A stretch of 14,040 nt of DNA, from contig CAIRSV010000307.1 of NCBI GenBank assembly GCA_903881265.1, forward strand, positions 1 to 14,040, read 5' to 3'. This document shows, piece after piece, positions 6,942-14,040 of this stretch. Every line of letters begins with the position of its first letter. Position 1 is the stretch's first letter. The notes beneath the pieces are model-generated. The model searched no databases. It worked only from the letters and a program-made list of their open reading frames with translations, and was not told the origin of the DNA. Made by a program: the position numbers and the translations under genes. The DNA comes from an uncultured Bacteroidota bacterium. Its GTDB lineage: Bacteria > Bacteroidota > Bacteroidia > Chitinophagales > Chitinophagaceae.

Positions 6942-7955
6942 CTATTGCTTCCTTGAAACACTAGCGTACATCGTTTCGATCATACCGACCACACTTTTCC
7001 CTTCCTGTGCATTCGTCATAATAGTCTCTTTTCCTTGCAACGTTCTGACCACATTGTCTATCATTTTATCATGATTACTCATACTACCCTGATACTTACC
7101 ATAATCGTTTGACTTAGCTTGTATATTAATCTCAGGCAGCGTTACATGCTTAATATTCTGATATTCGATCGTGTTGAGATATTGACCACCTATCTTCACA
7201 GTGCCATGCGCTGCAATAATCGTAAAGGCTCCTTCCATATTTTTTTCGTGACTACAGGTCGAGAAATTAAAATTCACCATCGCACCACATCCTGTCTTCA
7301 TGATAAAAATCCCATTGTCTTCTATTTCGATATAGGGGTGACTGAAATTATTCAGCATGCCGTTGCAATCTTGTATATCGCCGAATAGATAATAGAGAAT
7401 ATCAACGAAGTGACTGAATTGCGTGAACAAGCATCCACCATCCTGCGTTTTCTTGCCTCGCCAAGCACTTTCCTGATAGTAATATTCATTCCGATTCCAG
7501 AAACAATTTACATTGACAAGGAAGACCTTGCCCAATTGATTATTTTCGATCAGTTTTTTTACTTGTTGCACAGGTTCATTAAATCGATTTTGCTTGACGA
7601 CGAAAACACTTCGATTATGTTCTTCCGCGCGTTGTATCATCTCATCACATTCACTCGTACTGAGCGCCATAGGCTTTTCGCATACGACATGCTTGTTATA
7701 CGTCAGCGCCATCAAGGTATGCGGATGATGAAGATAATTCGGTGTGCACACATTAACGATATCAATATCTTCCTGTACTAACATCCTTTCAATATCATCA
7801 TACAATGAAACGCCCTCAGGAAAATTGTCAGGCTTATCAAACAAAGGCACCTCGCACACTGCTTTCAAAACAGCATCGGTATGATGTAAAATATGATGCG
7901 CATGTCGCTTTCCGATATTACCATAGCCAATGATGGCAAATTTTAGTATACTCAT
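6942..7955 (-). CDS. Gfo/Idh/MocA-family NAD(P)-dependent oxidoreductase, possibly WlbA/WbpB-like
   Basis: The product is 337 residues, a normal family length. The N-terminal Rossmann fold shows GYGNIGKRHA (10-19), then NVCTPNYLHHP (68-78) and the family's CEKPMAL (92-98), where Lys94 is the usual catalytic lysine. The C-terminal alpha/beta domain has WRGKKTQDGG (165-174) and FTQFSHFVDIL (178-188), with His182 and Asp185 in the positions typical of sugar dehydrogenases. The WRG...DGG plus IEIEDNG (209-215) pattern resembles WlbA/WbpB, which oxidises the 3-position of UDP-N-acetylglucosaminuronate for surface polysaccharide synthesis; that substrate is a guess. No other sugar-nucleotide genes are nearby. 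Its ATG overlaps the recQ stop by 4 bases (ATGA), so the two are probably translationally coupled. Confidence 0.88.
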   Translation of the reverse strand: MSILKFAIIGYGNIGKRHAHHILHHTDAVLKAVCEVPLFDKPDNFPEGVSLYDDIERMLVQEDIDIVNVCTPNYLHHPHTLMALTYNKHVVCEKPMALSTSECDEMIQRAEEHNRSVFVVKQNRFNEPVQQVKKLIENNQLGKVFLVNVNCFWNRNEYYYQESAWRGKKTQDGGCLFTQFSHFVDILYYLFGDIQDCNGMLNNFSHPYIEIEDNGIFIMKTGCGAMVNFNFSTCSHEKNMEGAFTIIAAHGTVKIGGQYLNTIEYQNIKHVTLPEINIQAKSNDYGKYQGSMSNHDKMIDNVVRTLQGKETIMTNAQEGKSVVGMIETMYASVSRKQ

Positions 7956-9865
7956 TTCTTCTTGATTAAATCACCTACTCCATTCAATTCGACCTGCCTT
8001 TCATCTAGCATAAACCGGATAATTTTTAGTACCTGCTCCTGCATCAACGTGGAATGCTGTTTGCAAAACAAATCTATATTCAATGAACCAAATAACTCCA
8101 TTTCCTGCATAATATTATTTCTAATCGAATCGAAATCTACCTGACTTTTAATCTGCCTTCTGTTTGAAAGACAAGAATCACATTCTCCACAAGAACCTGA
8201 TGTCTCTTCTTTGAAATATGAAATCAATTTAGTTGCCCGACAATCAGTTTGTTCCGCAGCAAATCGTATCATAAACATCACCCTCTCCTCATATCGCCGT
8301 TTGAGCGTTTGAATAAGTTCCATATCTAAATTCAATTGATTCTTAGGCAATCGCTCATGAAGGTAAAACAATTGAGGATTGTCATTCGCTTCGATATAAT
8401 CAATAATACTAAGTGCGCTGAGTTTACGTAATATAAGCTGCACATAATCCTTGCTTACTCTTGCACTTTGCGCAATCTGCATTTCTCTAATAGGCATATA
8501 ATTATACCAAATACCACTATACAATCGTAATACATGTTTAATAACCTCGTCTAGTTCGGGATGAAGTTTTTCAAGATTTTCAATATCTTGTTTCGAACAA
8601 GTCACAGAAATTCTAGACGGCAGAAACATACTGTCACTGAGTATCCAATACCCTTGTTGCTCGAGCAATTTGATTGTACTGAGCACCTCAATAATATTGT
8701 ATTTAAATTTTTTGCAAAAGTCAGCCACATCAAAATCGTACATAGTCTCAAGTCCGTCATCAATCGCTACCTGAAAATAATAGGCAAGTGCTTCATAAAT
8801 ATCCCTGATCGTGCTGATATCAGGATATTTTAGTTGGATGCCATCTTTTAAATCGACCAGATTATGCTTCTGATATAAGAGCACAGCATACGCCTTCGTG
8901 CCATCGCGCCCAGCACGTCCTGCTTCTTGATAATAGGCTTCTGGTGTATCTGGAATATCGAAATGTATCACACAGCGAACATCTGCTTTATCGATGCCCA
9001 TACCAAATGCATTGGTACAAACCATGATATCGATTTTATTCGCTATCCAGTTTTCTTGCTTATTGTTTCGCAGCTCCTGTTCAAGTCCTGCATGATAATA
9101 ATCTGCCAATAATCCCGCTGCATTAAGCGCATCGGAAAGTTCTTTCGTATGACGCCTGTTGCGGCAATAGACCAAGCTACTTCCTTTCAATTTTCGAAGG
9201 ATGTCAATAGTCTTGATGATTTTACTATCAACCTCAAATGCCGAGAAGGATAAATTAGGTCGGGCAAAGGTTGAAAAAAAAGTTTCGCCCTTAACAAACT
9301 CAAGTTTCTCAATGATATCTTTTTGCACGAGCGGTGTGGCGCTAGCCGTGAGTGCGATAACCGGTACGTTGGGCAGCGATTCTCTTAGCAGAGCAATATC
9401 GAGATACGCCGGACGGAAATCGTAGCCCCATTGTGAAATACAATGCGCTTCATCAACGGCAAGCAAACTGATTTTCCAATCTGTCAGAAAATCCAGAAAC
9501 AATGTTGATTTTAATCGTTCGGGCGATACGAATAGAAATGTATAATCGCCTGTACTCATTTGCAAGTAGGCTCGTCGCACTTCATCGCTGTTCATACCGC
9601 TATGCACCACCAACGATTTAATACCACGTTGTTGCAAACCGTACGCCTGATCTTTCATCAAGGCAATCAAAGGCGAAATAACCAAACACGCCCCCTTCAA
9701 CATCATTGCGGGCACTTGATAACAGATTGATTTTCCACCACCAGTCGGCAGTACAGCAAGCGTATCATTTCCACTGAGTATATGATTGATAATAGCCTCC
9801 TGCTGAGGACGAAAACTGTCGTAATGCCAGTATTGTTTGAGGATAGAATGAGGGGTTTGCAACAA
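7952..9865 (-). CDS. recQ: ATP-dependent DNA helicase RecQ
   Basis: The 637-residue product is a superfamily 2 helicase that unwinds DNA 3' to 5' in recombination and fork repair. Motifs seen are FRPQQ (motif 0, 18-22), Walker A LPTGGGKS (39-46), DEAH (138-141), TASAT (173-177), GMGIDKADVR (288-297) and QEAGRAGRDG (313-322) with its arginine finger. A zinc cluster of Cys542, 559, 562 and 565 has the C-x16-C-x2-C-x2-C spacing of E. coli RecQ, but sits about 220 residues after motif VI instead of about 60. The intervening part is probably winged-helix-like, and there is no clear HRDC domain; this layout is usual for Bacteroidota RecQ. The start is a TTG at 9863-9865: no in-frame ATG or GTG exists between it and the upstream stop near 9937, and codon 2 is also TTG. 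Confidence 0.95.
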   Translation of the reverse strand: MLQTPHSILKQYWHYDSFRPQQEAIINHILSGNDTLAVLPTGGGKSICYQVPAMMLKGACLVISPLIALMKDQAYGLQQRGIKSLVVHSGMNSDEVRRAYLQMSTGDYTFLFVSPERLKSTLFLDFLTDWKISLLAVDEAHCISQWGYDFRPAYLDIALLRESLPNVPVIALTASATPLVQKDIIEKLEFVKGETFFSTFARPNLSFSAFEVDSKIIKTIDILRKLKGSSLVYCRNRRHTKELSDALNAAGLLADYYHAGLEQELRNNKQENWIANKIDIMVCTNAFGMGIDKADVRCVIHFDIPDTPEAYYQEAGRAGRDGTKAYAVLLYQKHNLVDLKDGIQLKYPDISTIRDIYEALAYYFQVAIDDGLETMYDFDVADFCKKFKYNIIEVLSTIKLLEQQGYWILSDSMFLPSRISVTCSKQDIENLEKLHPELDEVIKHVLRLYSGIWYNYMPIREMQIAQSARVSKDYVQLILRKLSALSIIDYIEANDNPQLFYLHERLPKNQLNLDMELIQTLKRRYEERVMFMIRFAAEQTDCRATKLISYFKEETSGSCGECDSCLSNRRQIKSQVDFDSIRNNIMQEMELFGSLNIDLFCKQHSTLMQEQVLKIIRFMLDERQVELNGVGDLIKKK

Positions 9866-10105
9866 TGTATTCGGTGAATGATCTGATGCGAAAATAGAAT
9901 AATAATCTGAAGAAGGACATTGCGCAAGCGCATCCTAACACATCAATGTTGGAATAGCTTTTCGCTCAACTGCCTTTCTATATAAAATTCTGTTGCATCC
10001 CACGCTTATTTAGGCAATCAGCTTGACCCTTCCTGATAGAATTTACTATCAATTTTATCAATCCTATACACAGGTATTGTACGATACATTTGCTGAAAGC
10101 ACAGC
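9866..10105. promoter_or_regulatory. Divergent intergenic region between recQ and the SDR gene
   Basis: This 240-base region contains a perfect -7 box toward the SDR gene (listed separately). Toward recQ there is TATTTTCG on the minus strand at 9889-9896, one mismatch from TAnnTTTG and 23 bases before the TTG start. No RNA gene, hairpin or small ORF with support was seen. Confidence 0.35.
10085..10092 (+). promoter_or_regulatory. Bacteroidota -7 box for the SDR gene
   Basis: This reads TACATTTG, a perfect TAnnTTTG match ending 13 bases before the ATG at 10106. No clear -33 TTG is seen at the usual distance. Confidence 0.45.
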
Positions 10106-10801
10106 ATGAAAAATATTTGTATCATTGGCGGTTCAACAGGCATAGGCAAGGCATTAGCCGAATCGCTTATCGACGAACATCGAGTTTACGCCACCTTTCA
10201 TAAACATGAGATAATATCCACAACGAATTGCACCTACCATCATCTCAATGTACTAGACGAGCAATTGGATACTAGTTTTCTTCCTGAGCGTATCGATGCC
10301 TTGGTGTACTGTCCTGGATCTATCAATCTGAGACCATTTAGTCGCATTCCTGCCTCAGATTTTCTGCAAGATTATACGCTCAATGTGGTAGGTGCTGTCA
10401 AATGCATACAATCGGTGTTGCCCAATCTTAAAAAATCTAATCAGGGTTCTATCGTTCTGTTTTCAACAGTAGCTGTGCAGACCGGCATGCCCTTTCATTC
10501 TATCGTGTCGAGTAGTAAAGGCGCTATAGAAGGACTAACCAAAGCATTAGCCGCCGAATTAGCACCCGTCATCCGTGTCAATTGTATTGCACCTTCGCTC
10601 ACGGATACACCCTTAGCAAATTCATTATTGAGTACAGAAGAAAAAATATTGACTTCTGCCAACCGACATCCAATGAAAAAAATCGGCACAGCACAGGAAC
10701 TTGCTGCTATGGCAAAATTTTTACTACTGGAAGACAGCACTTGGATTACAGGACAAATCTTTCACGTAGACGGCGGAATGAGCACCATTAGGCAATTGTG
10801 A
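10106..10801 (+). CDS. Atypical short-chain dehydrogenase/reductase lacking the catalytic Tyr
   Basis: The product is 231 residues with a classical SDR Rossmann fold. It shows GGSTGIG (8-14) for cofactor binding, CPG (69-71) where most members have NNAG, Asn93, Ser120 in the serine position, and Lys138. The usual YxxxK is VSSSK here, so Val134 replaces the catalytic tyrosine. The C-terminal part is typical, with RVNCIAPSLTDTPLA (157-171) and TGQIFHVDGGM (215-225). I recall close relatives with the same change (PFHxSVAAAKGAVEGL-type), so it is probably a subfamily trait and not decay. Similar SDRs sit next to SRPBCC proteins and photolyase/cryptochrome genes in other bacteria; here a SRPBCC gene follows 96 bases later but no photolyase is in view. 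Reaction unknown; it may not be an active reductase. Confidence 0.85.
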   Translation: MKNICIIGGSTGIGKALAESLIDEHRVYATFHKHEIISTTNCTYHHLNVLDEQLDTSFLPERIDALVYCPGSINLRPFSRIPASDFLQDYTLNVVGAVKCIQSVLPNLKKSNQGSIVLFSTVAVQTGMPFHSIVSSSKGAIEGLTKALAAELAPVIRVNCIAPSLTDTPLANSLLSTEEKILTSANRHPMKKIGTAQELAAMAKFLLLEDSTWITGQIFHVDGGMSTIRQL

Positions 10802-10897
10802 GAAATAGAACCCTATCATTAATCACTAAAAATGGTTGTCGCATGTTCGAAACGATGCATTCAATCTTGACAAACAACAATAAAAAAAATAGAGCAA

Positions 10898-11365
10898 ATG
10901 GCAGTGTATGAATTAAAATACGAACAAAAAATTCCTGCAAGTTTGGATAAGGTCTGGGATTATTTTTCCTCGCCGATGAATCTGAAGGAAATTACACCGG
11001 CCTACATGAATTTCCTGGTCACTTCATCCGCTTTTCGTGAGAAGATGTATCCCGGCATGATGATTACTTATAAAGTGAGTCCCTTATTAGGCATCCGTCT
11101 TGATTGGTGTACCGAAATCACACAAGTCAACCATCTAACATATTTTGTAGATGAGCAACGCGAAGGACCATACACGATTTGGCATCACCAACATCATTTT
11201 GAAGAAATTGAAGGCGGTGTCTTGATGACTGATATTATCCATTATAAAATTCCTTTGGGTGTATTGGGCAATCTTGCGAATAGGTTGTTTATTAAAAGGC
11301 AGCTGCGCAGTATATTCGAATTCAGAATTAAAAAAGTGAATGACCTATTCGGACAAATGAAGTAA
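10898..11365 (+). CDS. SRPBCC (START-like) family protein
   Basis: The 155-residue product is a single SRPBCC helix-grip domain, a fold that forms a deep hydrophobic ligand pocket. It begins with a beta strand (YELKYEQKIPA), followed by the usual helix around VWDYFSSPMNLKEITP (19-34). A distinctive block DEQREGPYTIWHHQHHF (85-101) and DIIHYKIPLG (112-121) come next, then a long C-terminal helix. Members with this block are often annotated as cell division inhibitors, a label with little support. No signal peptide or membrane segment is seen. The ligand is unknown. It lies 96 bases downstream of the SDR gene and 37 bases before the transporter start, all on the same strand. In other genomes SDR and SRPBCC genes of this kind neighbour photolyases, which suggests a light- or stress-related role. 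Confidence 0.85.
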   Translation: MAVYELKYEQKIPASLDKVWDYFSSPMNLKEITPAYMNFLVTSSAFREKMYPGMMITYKVSPLLGIRLDWCTEITQVNHLTYFVDEQREGPYTIWHHQHHFEEIEGGVLMTDIIHYKIPLGVLGNLANRLFIKRQLRSIFEFRIKKVNDLFGQMK

Positions 11366-11402
11366 GCAGGATTTGTAAAACTGAATGTATTTTCGCAGAC
11401 GA

Positions 11403-12302
11403 ATGAATGAACAAATCAAAGCTCATCTAGCGCTGTTGGGTGCTAATCTGTTTTACGGCGCTGGATTTACAGTAGCCAAAATTGTGATGCCCTCATTGAT
11501 TCAGCCTAAAGGGTTTATTCTTATCCGTGTGGCTGTCGTTACCATTCTATTCTGGCTTTCCTATTTTGGCGGTAAAAATTTTAGAACCAAAATTGATCGT
11601 AAGGATTGGCGCACATTAATTCTTTGTGCCATCTTCGGGGTCGCCACCAATCAACTTTTATTCTTTCAGGGATTGAATCTCACCTCGCCTATACATGCAT
11701 CCTTGATGATGTTATCGACACCGATATTAGTAAGTCTATTTGCAGTCTATGCCTTACACGAGAAACTGTCTGTCAACAAAATAATCGGATTGATCCTAGG
11801 TGTTTCAGGTGCAGTGATACTTGTCTTATTGGGAGGGAAAGACAAGGTCGCTACCAATGCATTACTTGGCGATGTCTTTGTGTTGATGAATGCCACTTCG
11901 TATGCCATCTATCTAGTGATTGCCAAACCACTAATGACGAAATACAGGCCCATCATCGTTATCCGTTGGATCTTCCTACTTGGGCTTTTAGTTGTATTTC
12001 CATTTGGCATCCGCGAATTCACTGAAATCAACTGGCACATGTTCTCCTTTAAAGAATATGCAGCTGTCGCATTTATCGTCATCTGCTGCACGTTCTTTAC
12101 GTACCTATGGAATATCTATGCGTTACGAATTTTAAGTCCAGCAACAGCAGGCGCCTACATTTATCTGCAGCCAGTATTTGCCGCATTAATAGCTGTGTTC
12201 TTTTATTTTGAACACCTAAGTTGGACTAAAGTCATTGCGTCGATCTTCATCTTCGCAGGCGTTTATTTTGTGAGCAAACGAAAGGCAACGATTGCGCAAT
12301 AA
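11403..12302 (+). CDS. EamA/DMT-superfamily transporter
   Basis: The product is about 299 residues with ten hydrophobic segments arranged as two homologous five-helix EamA halves, joined near GGKDKVATNALLGDVFVLMN. Typical features are FYGAGFTVAKIVMP at the start of half one, RVAVVTILFW in helix two, ALHEKLSVNKIIGLILGVSGAVIL closing the first half, and PATAGAYIYLQPVFAALIAVFFYFEHLSW near the end. Proteins of this group export or import small metabolites across the inner membrane; the substrate cannot be told. I chose the ATG at 11403 (MNEQIKAH) over the one at 11385, because the extra residues are unlike the family and a near-consensus -7 box (TATTTTCG, 11388-11395) overlaps the earlier codon. 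It ends 11 bases before the stop of convergent purN. Confidence 0.88.
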   Translation: MNEQIKAHLALLGANLFYGAGFTVAKIVMPSLIQPKGFILIRVAVVTILFWLSYFGGKNFRTKIDRKDWRTLILCAIFGVATNQLLFFQGLNLTSPIHASLMMLSTPILVSLFAVYALHEKLSVNKIIGLILGVSGAVILVLLGGKDKVATNALLGDVFVLMNATSYAIYLVIAKPLMTKYRPIIVIRWIFLLGLLVVFPFGIREFTEINWHMFSFKEYAAVAFIVICCTFFTYLWNIYALRILSPATAGAYIYLQPVFAALIAVFFYFEHLSWTKVIASIFIFAGVYFVSKRKATIAQ

Positions 12303-12313
12303 AGGACACCGTT

Positions 12314-12880
12314 CTATTCTGTTGTAAGCAATGAATCGATCACCTTGGAATACCAAGTGTGTTCAAGTTTAAGCACTTTATCTGCAAGTGTTTCAGGGGT
12401 TTCTCCCTTGGCAATTTTCACCTTTTTTTGAAGTAACACAGTGCCTTCATCGTAATGCTCATTCACAACATGCACGGTTATCCCACTTTCCTTTTCGTTA
12501 GCTGCAATGACCGCTTCATGTACATGATGGCCGTACATACCCACACCGCCATAGTTAGGTAAAAGTGCGGGATGAATATTAATCATCTTATTGGCATATC
12601 CCTTCACCATATAATCTGGTATTTTCCAAAGAAAACCAGCAAGGACAATCAGATGAGGTTTATAGATATCAATCGTATCGATAAAAAGTTCTTCTTGAAA
12701 AATACGTTTATTCAGCAACAACACATCTACACCATATTCTTTTGCGACTTCAATGACGCCTGCTTTTGGATTATTCGTAATAATCATTGGAAAATTAACA
12801 TCGTTTCTGTCCTTAAAATAATCCAAAATTGCCCGTACATTACTACCACCCCCAGATGCCAAAAGTAGAATATTATTCAT
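12314..12880 (-). CDS. purN: Phosphoribosylglycinamide formyltransferase
   Basis: The 188-residue product transfers a formyl group from 10-formyltetrahydrofolate to GAR to make FGAR, the third step of purine synthesis, in the cytosol. The phosphate-binding N-terminus LLASGGGSN (6-14) is present, as are INIHPALLPNYGG (100-112), giving catalytic Asn101 and His103, and NEHYDEGTVL (140-149) giving Asp144. The length matches the short PurN form, and all three catalytic residues are present. A perfect -7 box lies only 4 bases upstream of the ATG, implying a leaderless mRNA. It is monocistronic here, convergent with the transporter gene and divergent from asnS. Confidence 0.96.
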   Translation of the reverse strand: MNNILLLASGGGSNVRAILDYFKDRNDVNFPMIITNNPKAGVIEVAKEYGVDVLLLNKRIFQEELFIDTIDIYKPHLIVLAGFLWKIPDYMVKGYANKMINIHPALLPNYGGVGMYGHHVHEAVIAANEKESGITVHVVNEHYDEGTVLLQKKVKIAKGETPETLADKVLKLEHTWYSKVIDSLLTTE

Positions 12881-12884
12881 GCGA

Positions 12885-12913
12885 CAAAAGTATACATTTA
12901 TTCAGCAAATCAA
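12885..12913 (-). promoter_or_regulatory. purN promoter with -7 and -33 elements
   Basis: On the minus strand 12885-12892 reads TACTTTTG, a perfect TAnnTTTG, and TTG at 12911-12913 lies 18 bases further upstream, within the usual -33 spacing. The -7 box ends 4 bases before the ATG at 12880, so transcription would start at or very near the start codon. Confidence 0.6.
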
Positions 12914-13003
12914 CTTTCATTTCACTAAAAAGTAATCAACATACTGAGTTGCAGCAAGCTTTATTTTCAAAACGGAACATAGTATTTTTAAAAATTATCA
13001 AAT

Positions 13004-13011
13004 TACCTTTG
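13004..13011 (+). promoter_or_regulatory. Bacteroidota -7 box for asnS
   Basis: This reads TACCTTTG, a perfect TAnnTTTG match ending 7 bases before the asnS ATG at 13019. It implies a transcript with almost no leader. No clear -33 TTG is visible at the expected distance; 12983-12990 is an AT-rich tract. Confidence 0.5.
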
Positions 13012-13018
13012 TGCCCTT

Positions 13019-14040
13019 ATGAGAATAGAAATAGCCGAACTCCTGAAAGGAGAAAAAACAGATATCGAGATCACGGTAATGGGTTGGGTACGCACCTTCC
13101 GCAACAACCAATTTATCGCCTTGAATGATGGAAGCACCAACAACAACCTGCAGGTCGTTGTTGATTTCAATACGATGGATGAAACTATTTTGAAGCGTAT
13201 TACCACAAGTGCCTGTATATCGGCAAGTGGCAAACTCATCAAATCACAGGGTAAAGGTCAGACCGTTGAATTAGTCGCAGACTCAGTCGAGATTCTCGGC
13301 GACAGCGATGCTGAAAAATATCCGTTACAACCTAAAAAACATAGCCTTGAATTCCTTCGTGAAATCGCGCATCTGCGTTTTAGAACCAATACATTCGGCA
13401 GTGTTTTCCGTTTGCGTAATGCGTTGATATTCGGTATCCATAAATTTTTTCAAGAACAAAACTTTCTAAATATCCACTCGCCCATTATCTCAGCGAGCGA
13501 TGCTGAAGGAGCGGGCGAAATGTTTCGTGTCACGACACTCGATTTGAACAAACTACCAAAAACCGAACAAGGCGAGACTGATTTTTCGCAAGACTTTTTT
13601 GGTCGAAGTAGTAATCTAACAGTAAGCGGACAGCTTGAAGCCGAACTCGCCGCTATGGCCTTCACAAAAGTATATACATTCGGACCAACTTTCAGAGCTG
13701 AAAACTCAAACACAGCAAGACATCTAGCTGAATTCTGGATGATAGAACCGGAAGTTGCGTTCAATGACCTAAAAGACAATGCTGACCTAGCGGAAAACAT
13801 GCTAAAATATGTGATCCGATATGCGATGGAGAAACACCCTGATGATATTGATTTCTTAGATGCTCGTCTTGCAGAAGAAGAAAAACAAAAGCCTACCAAT
13901 GAGCGTGCTGAATTTGGATTAAAAGAAAAACTAAACTTCATGCTTGAGAATAACTTCGAGCGCGTAACCTATACTGAAGCCATCGAAATTTTATTACAAT
14001 CACCTGCATATAAGAAAAAGAAATTTCAGTATGAAGTAAA
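13019..14040 (+). CDS. asnS: Asparaginyl-tRNA synthetase, N-terminal part (runs off right edge)
   Basis: The frame is open from the ATG at 13019 to the window end, giving 340 residues. The enzyme charges tRNA-Asn with asparagine in the cytosol. An N-terminal OB-fold anticodon-binding domain (about 1-100, with VMGWVRTFRNNQFIALNDGS at 20-39) is followed by the class II core: HLRFRTNTFGSVFRLRNAL (118-136), then SASDAEGAGEMFRVTTLD (158-175), with a short AsnRS-type insertion before LTVSGQLEAEL (200-210). Motif 2 is TFRAENSNTARHLAEFWMIEPE (224-245). The GEMFRVT stretch and the insertion separate it from AspRS. Motif 3 lies beyond the edge. The start follows a -7 box by 7 bases and is divergent from purN. 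Confidence 0.96.
   Translation, partial: MRIEIAELLKGEKTDIEITVMGWVRTFRNNQFIALNDGSTNNNLQVVVDFNTMDETILKRITTSACISASGKLIKSQGKGQTVELVADSVEILGDSDAEKYPLQPKKHSLEFLREIAHLRFRTNTFGSVFRLRNALIFGIHKFFQEQNFLNIHSPIISASDAEGAGEMFRVTTLDLNKLPKTEQGETDFSQDFFGRSSNLTVSGQLEAELAAMAFTKVYTFGPTFRAENSNTARHLAEFWMIEPEVAFNDLKDNADLAENMLKYVIRYAMEKHPDDIDFLDARLAEEEKQKPTNERAEFGLKEKLNFMLENNFERVTYTEAIEILLQSPAYKKKKFQYEV

Noticed and set aside
7410..7781. Open frame on the plus strand inside the Gfo/Idh/MocA gene
   Set aside because: The opposite strand has all family motifs over this stretch; the antisense product has no recognisable feature.
10841..10858. Imperfect dyad around TTCGAA upstream of the SRPBCC gene, a possible operator
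   Set aside because: The arms are only 4 bases and off-centre, and no second copy was seen elsewhere in the window.
12291..12300. Perfect 10-bp palindrome ATTGCGCAAT at the end of the transporter gene
   Set aside because: It has no loop, sits inside coding sequence and is not followed by a T-run; a 10-bp palindrome is expected by chance at this scale.
13450..13941. Long open frame antisense to asnS
   Set aside because: It encodes a Ser/Arg/Phe-rich sequence without any family motif and is explained as a codon-use shadow of asnS.

Overview
The window looks like ordinary chromosomal DNA of a member of the Bacteroidota. The reasons are: an AT-rich genome with almost no Shine-Dalgarno sequences; perfect matches to the Bacteroidota -7 promoter element TAnnTTTG in front of at least five genes; an OmpP1/FadL-type outer-membrane protein; a RecQ whose zinc cluster lies near its C-terminus; the archaeal/eukaryotic-type prolyl-tRNA synthetase; and MqnA of the futalosine menaquinone route. 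MqnA fits Cytophagales/Chitinophagales-like lineages better than classic Bacteroides, but the exact taxon is inference. No mobile element, CRISPR array, tRNA or rRNA was seen.

Layout. Positions 1-320 (-) hold the 5' part of purB, divergent from mqnA (384-1127, +). Next come two minus-strand envelope or secreted genes: an OmpP1/FadL-like barrel (1160-2689) and a low-complexity secreted Gly/Asn/Tyr/Trp- and Arg/Gln-rich protein (2757-4127). Divergent from these is a plus-strand run of proS (4416-5894) and three tightly packed small membrane-protein ORFs that are paralogous to one another (5903-6049, 6057-6458, 6467-6931). The first of the three is reduced to 48 residues. Facing this run is a minus-strand pair, recQ (7952-9865, TTG start) and a Gfo/Idh/MocA oxidoreductase (6942-7955), overlapping by 4 bases. 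Then come plus-strand genes for an atypical short-chain dehydrogenase (10106-10801), a SRPBCC protein (10898-11365) and an EamA-type transporter (11403-12302). purN (12314-12880, -) converges on the transporter and is divergent from asnS (13019 to the right edge, +).

Functionally the window mixes housekeeping (two purine genes, two aminoacyl-tRNA synthetases, menaquinone synthesis, DNA repair) with less characterised genes. I see no clear new system. The best second-look items are the tandem three-TM paralogs with a truncated copy, the SDR/SRPBCC pair whose SDR lacks the catalytic tyrosine, the repeat-containing secreted protein beside proS, and promoter boxes so close to start codons that purN and asnS should be leaderless or nearly so.
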